From positions 620,001 to 684,000 of the forward strand of contig NZ_CP007032.1 of the NCBI RefSeq assembly GCF_000231405.2: 64,000 nt of DNA, given 5' to 3'. Positions 59,248 to 64,000 of this stretch are shown in pieces; position 1 is the stretch's first letter; each line of letters starts with the position of its first letter. The notes under the pieces are model-generated. The model did no database searches and was not told the origin of the DNA. It saw nothing but the letters and a program-made list of their open reading frames with translations. Origin of the DNA: Desulfitobacterium metallireducens DSM 15288. Its GTDB lineage: Bacteria > Bacillota > Desulfitobacteriia > Desulfitobacteriales > Desulfitobacteriaceae. Position numbers and translations under genes: made by a program.

Positions 59248-59281
59248 TATACTAAAATGTAAAGGATATTTTACATTTTAG
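59248..59281 (+). promoter_or_regulatory. Operator and -10 box of the membrane protein/XRE pair
   Basis: A perfect inverted repeat CTAAAATGTAAA / TTTACATTTTAG (59252-59263 and 59270-59281, six-base spacer) overlaps a -10-like TATACT (59248-59253) just before the first gene. A partial copy of the half-site (AAATGTAAA) lies further upstream at about 59211. This is the expected place for autorepression by the XRE protein. Confidence 0.7.
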
Positions 59282-59295
59282 AAGGAGATGCTGTT

Positions 59296-59520
59296 ATGAA
59301 AGGTTTTAGAAAAATGGATGAAATGGAGAAATACATTTCATTCAAATGCGTATTTTGGACTTATGGTTATATGGTAGCTTTTCTTGTAGTTTGGGTGGCT
59401 ATTGACCTATTTAACAAAGTATCAGCTAGTGTACCATTATTTTTGTTTGTAACACAAATGTTGGTTCAGAATGTTATTCGATTTACTTTAGAAAGACAAA
59501 TGGATGGAAAGAATGAATAA
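59296..59520 (+). CDS. Small two-helix membrane protein (XRE partner)
   Basis: 74 residues with two hydrophobic segments (VFWTYGYMVAFLVVWVAIDL and SVPLFLFVTQMLVQNVI) and a charged N-terminus, similar in layout to DUF2178-type proteins that are often paired with small XRE regulators. GAAGGAGATG precedes the ATG. It overlaps the regulator gene by eight bases (ATGAATAA). Confidence 0.65.
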   Translation: MKGFRKMDEMEKYISFKCVFWTYGYMVAFLVVWVAIDLFNKVSASVPLFLFVTQMLVQNVIRFTLERQMDGKNE

Positions 59521-59707
59521 CAGAATTAGGGAATTGAGAAAAACAAAAAATATGACACAAGAGGAACTAGCCAAAATATCAGGTGTTACACGTCAAACAA
59601 TAAATGCAATAGAAAATAGCAAGTATAATCCAACTCTTGAACTAGCTATTAAATTAGCAAGGTTACTTGGTGTCCATATTGACGAGCTATTCATATTGGA
59701 GGGCTAA
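59513..59707 (+). CDS. XRE-family transcriptional regulator
   Basis: 64 residues from ATG 59513, an entire helix-turn-helix domain with nothing else: IRELRKTKNMTQEELAKISGVTRQTINAIENSKYNPTLELAIKLARLLGVHIDELF. This short form regulates its own operon with the neighbouring membrane protein. The start is chosen for the eight-base overlap; ATG 59504 is also in frame. Confidence 0.88.
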   Translation: MNNRIRELRKTKNMTQEELAKISGVTRQTINAIENSKYNPTLELAIKLARLLGVHIDELFILEG

Positions 59708-59734
59708 AATCAGATGTAACGCATTGGTACTATA

Positions 59735-59785
59735 AAAGCACAAGTAAACAATCCAGATAAATGGATTGGATGCTTGTGCTTATTT
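59735..59785 (+). terminator. Terminator after the XRE gene
   Basis: AAGCACAAG-CAATCC pairs with GGATTG-CTTGTGCTT, followed by ATTTACTT. Confidence 0.65.
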
Positions 59786-59979
59786 ACTTATAATAAGGGA
59801 AAATGGCCTGGCGTATTGCGCATTTGGATTTCGCATCCGTAGAAAAATCAGCCAGCCATCCCCTTGTTATGAGCATTCGGTTAAGCAGGTTGAAACCAGT
59901 GAGGCTTTCGTGTAACTAACCAATATGAATGGGTAATAAGCGAGGATGGATGCCAAACACAAATATTTGGAGGAGTAGG

Positions 59980-61185
59980 ATGATCAGCGTAGGGATTGAT
60001 GTTTCAAAGGGGAAAAGTACAGTTTGTTTTATGAAGCCATATGGAGAGACGTTGCATAGGCCATTTGAAGTGAAACATACGGAAAGTGACTTGAAACACC
60101 TGGTAAATCAGATTAAAACTCTAACAGAGGAAGCCCGTGTTGTCATGGAATCGACTGGAGCCTATCACTTTCCGGTATTAACCTATCTGAAAGAACATGG
60201 TATTTTTGTCACTGTTGTTAATCCGTTAGTCATGCACAAGTATGTAAATGTGGCCATTCGTAAAGGTAAGACAGATAAACTAGATGCCATTAAGATAGCG
60301 AATTTTGGTTTGGATCACTGGTTTCATCTTGTAGACTACACGCCAACGGCAGATGTGTATGATGAATTAAAAACGCTTAATCGACAATACTTAAACTACT
60401 TGTCTATGCGTATCCAGGCGAAACTAACGCTGACAAATCTTCTGGATCGAACAATGTCGGGGATTAAAACTCTCCTTTGGAATCGCTCTGATGCACCGGA
60501 ACGGGATAAGTTATGTCACTTTGTTAATGAATATTGGCATTTTGACAGCATTACGTGTATGCCCGAGGATCAATTTATCGACAACTATAATGAATGGGCA
60601 AAAAGTAAAGGATACCGAGCCAGTACGAAGAAAGCGAAGAAAATCTACGCTCTTGCACTGGATGGCATCCCCACTTTGTCTTCCAATACGCCATCGACCA
60701 AAATGCTCGTAAAGGAAGCCGTTAAGGTCTTGCAAATGATAGACACGACCCTTGTCAGTATTCTAGCACGCATGAGAGAATTGGCAAAGTCTTTGAAGGA
60801 ATATGAGGTCGTCATGTCAATGCCCGGAGTGGGTGAGATACTTGGCCCAAGGCTTATTGCAGAAATAGGAGATGTTCGACGTTTTCATAGTGCCGGAGCA
60901 TTGATTGCTTTTGCCGGTCTCGATGCACCACCGTTTCAGTCAGGCAACTTCACTGGTACAAAGCGAAGTATATCTAAACGTGGTTCGTCTTCCTTACGTA
61001 AAACGGGATATGAAATAATGACCTATATAAAGATTCATAAGCCGTCTGAAGATAATGCAGTTTACCTTTATATGCTCAAGAAAGAAACCGAAGGGAAACC
61101 TAAAAAAGTTGCTAAAATCGCTGCGTTAAATAAGTTTCTACGGATTTACTATGCCAGAGTGAAGGAGATATACGCGGAAACATAA
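59980..61185 (+). CDS. IS110-family transposase (third type)
   Basis: 401 residues from ATG 59980 (GGAGGAG upstream; the frame extending to 59929 has no binding site). DEDD: VGIDVSKGKS, VVMESTGAYHF, KTDKLDAIKIANF. Transposase_20: VMSMPGVGEILGPRLIAEIGDV and FAGLDAPPFQSGNFTGTKRSISKRGSS. Distinct in sequence from the other two IS110 types in the window. The flanks (about 59790-59979 and 61186-61330) should hold the element ends, which I could not define. Confidence 0.9.
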   Translation: MISVGIDVSKGKSTVCFMKPYGETLHRPFEVKHTESDLKHLVNQIKTLTEEARVVMESTGAYHFPVLTYLKEHGIFVTVVNPLVMHKYVNVAIRKGKTDKLDAIKIANFGLDHWFHLVDYTPTADVYDELKTLNRQYLNYLSMRIQAKLTLTNLLDRTMSGIKTLLWNRSDAPERDKLCHFVNEYWHFDSITCMPEDQFIDNYNEWAKSKGYRASTKKAKKIYALALDGIPTLSSNTPSTKMLVKEAVKVLQMIDTTLVSILARMRELAKSLKEYEVVMSMPGVGEILGPRLIAEIGDVRRFHSAGALIAFAGLDAPPFQSGNFTGTKRSISKRGSSSLRKTGYEIMTYIKIHKPSEDNAVYLYMLKKETEGKPKKVAKIAALNKFLRIYYARVKEIYAET

Positions 61186-61542
61186 TTCCTTATATAAGTA
61201 CCGGCGAGCAGTTGAAATCGGCCAGCCTGTGCCTTTAGGTCTGGTCTATTTTGTTATACCCGTTCAACTATGAGAGGTTAACTAAAGTATAAAACCTGAA
61301 CATCAAAGCAAGACTTGACATGGGGGCGATGGATGCTACCCTAGATTAAAGGGATGGGGCTTACTTGAGAGGAATTTTTTAAAATAAGGGTTGATTTTTA
61401 TTAGCAGGATTTTTCTTATTTTGCGACACTACAATACGCTAATTGGTAACCAATTAACCTCCCTTTTAGTATATTAAGTGAGTATAAAATGCAGTGAAAT
61501 TTACCAATAATAAATATAAACTATAATAGGGAGGGCATTTTA
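61186..61542. other. Non-coding stretch: IS110 right end and DUF378 promoter region
   Basis: The first part is probably the right non-coding end of the IS110-type element. Near the next gene there is a palindrome TAATTGGT-A-ACCAATTA (61440-61456) and AT-rich promoter-like sequence (AGTATAAAATG around 61480). No gene seen. Confidence 0.4.
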
Positions 61543-61758
61543 ATGAATTGGTTATCAAAAACAGCCTTAATACTGGTAATTATCGGAGCTATAAATTGGC
61601 TGTTGGTCGGTGTCTTTCAATGGGACCTTGTGACTGCTCTTTTCGGCGGAGACACATTTAGAGCCTCATCTGGATTAAGTAGGATAATTTATACACTAGT
61701 TGGTATAGCAGGTCTTTACTCTATTTCTTTCCTTTTTACTGATAATGAAGTTAGGTAA
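61543..61758 (+). CDS. DUF378 membrane protein (YuzA-like)
   Basis: 71 residues with two membrane segments: LSKTALILVIIGAINWLLVGVF and LSRIIYTLVGIAGLYSISFLF. The GAINWLLVG motif and the central DLVTALFG are diagnostic of DUF378. Function unknown. GGGAGG nine bases before the ATG. Monocistronic, ended by a very strong terminator. Confidence 0.9.
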   Translation: MNWLSKTALILVIIGAINWLLVGVFQWDLVTALFGGDTFRASSGLSRIIYTLVGIAGLYSISFLFTDNEVR

Positions 61759-61874
61759 ATAAATAGATACATTATTTCGGAGTGGTCACCTTCAGATACC
61801 TTGTTTCTTTACTCATATTAGGAACAGTTTCATATTACTGTGGTTTCGATAACGTTAACTCGTATTTTCATACA

Positions 61875-61937
61875 TTAAACTCTCATTAAGTAAAGGCACT
61901 CTAACGGGTGCCTTTACTTAATGAGAGTTTAATTTTT
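61875..61937. terminator. 25-bp perfect-stem terminator
   Basis: Arms at 61875-61899 and 61908-61932 are perfectly complementary over 25 bp, with an eight-base loop and a T-run. The rest of the gene-free stretch 61759-62134 contains nothing recognised. Confidence 0.85.
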
Positions 61938-62134
61938 CTGGGTTCCTCTTTGAAGTTTTTGAATACAACAACGGAACCCCTTATTCTTGAAAGAACGATC
62001 CTCTTATATTTTTTCAGAAGGAATTAAGCCATGAAGAGAGAAACATCTTATCAACCGGCAGATTTAAAAAATAGAGATAAGCAATAGAAAATAAAAGAAG
62101 GATTAAAGCGCGTAAAGAAAAGGAGAATTCTAAA

Positions 62135-62938
62135 ATGAAAGATCAATCTCATTCGGTTGAAGAGATCTTAAAAAAACGGGTATCTATGCGTCAGTATGCA
62201 GAGCGGGACTTAAGTGAAGAGGATATAGAGTGGATCATTGAAGGAGCAAGGCGAGCTCCAACCGCTGGGGGCATGATGCTCTATTCAATTATCGCCGTAA
62301 AAGATCCAGCGAAAAAGCTAATTCTGAGTGAAACGTGTGATCATCAACCCTTTATTGCTAAAGCACCGTTAGTCATGATTTTCGTTGCGGATTATCAGCG
62401 CTGGTTTGATTATTTTCAACTCTCCGGGGTTGAGGAATATTGTCAAAAAACGGGACGGAAATTTAAGGAACCCAGTGAAGGCGATTTATTCCTCGCCTGT
62501 TCCGATGCGCTTATTGCCGCCCAAAATTCGGTTATTGCTGCTGAAGCTCGCGGCATTGCGTCCTGCTACATTGGTGATATTATGGAAAATTACGAAAAAC
62601 ATCGTGAACTTTTGAATTTACCACCCTGGGCCTTTCCAATCGCTATGCTTTGTTTTGGCTATTATCCAGAAACTAAACGCCCAGATCCTCGATCCCGCTT
62701 CGATCCAAAATATTTTGTGTATAATGAGGCGTATCAAAGGCTGAGCCCTGATGAGCTGAGAGAGATGTTCCAAGAGGAGGAAAACTCTTTTCCCAAGAAT
62801 AATCCTTTCAAGGCTGAGAATGCTGCCCAATGGATCTATGCTCGGAAAGCCGGGAGTGATTTTGCAGCGGAAATGACGCGGTCAATTCGTGAAGCTTTAA
62901 AGAGTTGGCAAGAGAAGAATAATTACAAAAGTGAATAA
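62135..62938 (+). CDS. Nitroreductase-family flavoprotein
   Basis: 267 residues. FMN-binding nitroreductase pattern: KRVSMRQYAERDLSEEDIEWIIEGARRAPTAGGMMLY at the N-terminus (the R-x-S-x-R motif), and ARGIASCYIGDIMENYE plus AFPIAMLCFGYYPE in the second half. The C-terminus extends about 60 residues past the usual domain. Likely an NAD(P)H-dependent reductase of quinones or nitro compounds; the substrate is unknown. Confidence 0.85.
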   Translation: MKDQSHSVEEILKKRVSMRQYAERDLSEEDIEWIIEGARRAPTAGGMMLYSIIAVKDPAKKLILSETCDHQPFIAKAPLVMIFVADYQRWFDYFQLSGVEEYCQKTGRKFKEPSEGDLFLACSDALIAAQNSVIAAEARGIASCYIGDIMENYEKHRELLNLPPWAFPIAMLCFGYYPETKRPDPRSRFDPKYFVYNEAYQRLSPDELREMFQEEENSFPKNNPFKAENAAQWIYARKAGSDFAAEMTRSIREALKSWQEKNNYKSE

Positions 62939-62995
62939 CACGGTTGTAAATCTTAGGAAGGAATTATATAATATATAAAACGTTAAAATTGGAAT

Positions 62996-63088
62996 GACGG
63001 GTATCTTGTCGAGTGAGCCTTTATTAGGGCTAAGTTGGGTGGTAACACGCGAGGATAACTTCTCGTCCCTGCAGGGATGAGAAGTTTT
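62996..63088 (+). promoter_or_regulatory. Truncated T-box leader before DAHP synthase
   Basis: A Stem III-like hairpin AGCC/GGGCT (about 63016-63031), the T-box sequence AAGTTGGGTGGTAACACGCG (63032-63051), and a terminator ACTTCTC-TCCC / GGGA-GAGAAGT (63058-63088) with a T-run. Only about 60 bases lie between the previous stop and this module, too few for a normal Stem I with a specifier loop. Confidence 0.7.
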
Positions 63089-63183
63089 TGTTTTGCTTAC
63101 ACTACAAATGCCAAAAGACTAAATTGGGTAGATTTAATAGATTTGATAGATGAAGAGTGGTCAGGATAAAAGGAGGACACAAG

Positions 63184-64000
63184 GATGAATTTACCTTTAG
63201 TTGGTTTGAAAGATGAAAGAACGCAAGTTAAGGTAAAAAACATAGTGTTTGGTGGAAATGAAGTGATACTGATGGGCGGTCCCTGCGCAGTAGAGTCGGA
63301 ATCACAAATGCATGAAGCGGCGAAGGCAGTGAAAGCCGCGGGGGGAAAAGTCCTAAGGGGAGGAGCCTTCAAGCCTCGTACCTCTCCATATAGTTTCCAA
63401 GGACTTGGGAAAGAAGGACTTTATTATTTAGAGGAGGCTGCCGCTGAACAGGGCTTGTTGACTATTTCGGAAGTCGTGGATGAGAAAAGTTTAGAACTCA
63501 TGGTGGATCGAGTCGATATTTTCCAGATTGGTTCGCGGAATATGCAAAATTTCCAGCTTTTAAAATTGATGGGTGAGTTACGGAGGCCAGTCGTTTTAAA
63601 ACGGGGTTTATCAGCAACGATAGAGGAGTGGCTCAATGCAGCAGAATATATTTTAGCGGGTGGAAATTCCCAAGTTATTCTTTGTGAACGGGGAATTCGG
63701 ACGTATGAACCCAGTACTAGAAATACTTTGGACTTAAGTGCAGTAGGTCTGGTAAAGGAACTTACGCATTTGCCCATTATCATTGATCCCAGCCATGCTG
63801 CAGGGAGAAGAGATTTAATTCCCTATTTGGCGAAGGGGGCAATTGCGGGAGGTGCGGATGGATTACTGATTGAAATGCATCCGCATCCCGAAGCGGCGAA
63901 AAGTGATGGGGACCAATCTTTGACCCCAGATCAATTTAATCAACTTTCTGAAGAACTTGTACCGATTGCTAAAGCCGTAAATCGCAAGCTGATTCGTTCT
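63184..64000 (+). CDS. aroF: DAHP synthase (AroF/AroA-beta type), cut by window edge
   Basis: At least 272 residues from ATG 63184 (AGGAGG upstream), open to the right edge. It condenses phosphoenolpyruvate and erythrose 4-phosphate, the first step to chorismate. Motifs: MGGPCAVESESQM (PEP/metal region), RGGAFKPRTSPYSFQGLG, QIGSRNMQNF, VVLKRGLSATIEEW and DPSHAAGRRDLI. The short N-terminus places it in the AroA-beta (KDO8PS-like) class without a large regulatory domain. T-box control suggests aromatic amino acid limitation as the signal. Confidence 0.93.

Overview
The window looks like chromosome of a low-GC, anaerobic, endospore-forming Firmicute of the Peptococcaceae type (Desulfosporosinus or Desulfitobacterium-like). 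This rests on tandem alpha/beta small acid-soluble spore proteins, T-box leaders, a DinR/LexA-type SOS box, YvlB/YvlD-like genes, ETF/FixCX electron-transfer modules and strong GGAGG ribosome binding sites. The genus is an inference; no rRNA or other marker gene is present.

Layout. (1) 1-1990: end of a gene-cassette array (SGNH hydrolase, GNAT, HD phosphohydrolase), all on the + strand and each followed by an attC-like palindromic site, closed by a terminator and an IS110-type element. (2) 4139-21871: core genes. These are a PadR-controlled MFS exporter plus methyltransferase, threonine dehydratase, a DUF2935 protein, a lipoprotein, a malate/citrate-type module (sensor kinase, response regulator, 2-hydroxycarboxylate transporter, malic enzyme), a BASS transporter, a hemerythrin, an SOS-regulated DNA polymerase IV, two spore proteins, an iron-sulfur aldo/keto reductase and a sigma-54 activator. 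(3) 22124-39892: two paralogous operons in inverted orientation, each with CoA-transferase, GntP-type permease, acyl-CoA dehydrogenase, EtfB, EtfA, FixC, FixX and MaoC hydratase. Operon 1 also has a crotonase and a near-perfect sigma-54 promoter. Together they should activate a small acid with CoA, interconvert acyl-CoA, enoyl-CoA and 3-hydroxyacyl-CoA, and exchange electrons with the quinone pool. (4) 40051-46052: membrane acyltransferase, DUF2089/YvlB/YvlD-like operon, a Trp T-box controlling a TrpX-like binding protein, a molbindin and an exonuclease. (5) 46370-48990: an IS91-family element with its own tyrosine recombinase. (6) 49005-58998: a second, larger cassette array of eight + strand cassettes separated by attC-like sites, two of which are split by identical IS110-family copies. 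(7) 59028-64000: small membrane protein plus XRE regulator, a third IS110-type element, DUF378 protein, nitroreductase, and DAHP synthase behind a T-box that lacks room for Stem I.

The most striking content is the pair of integron-like arrays in a Firmicute, with no IntI-type integrase in the window. The sites carry R''/R'-like boxes (consensus near GTATAAC and GTTATAC), a core hairpin of about 73-124 bp, and extra flanking hairpins with a conserved GTCCAT loop and compensating stem changes. The outer stem sequences match between the two ends of the same cassette, not between the two sides of the same site. That is what is expected if each cassette was once a circle carrying its own attC and was inserted at the G of the R' box.
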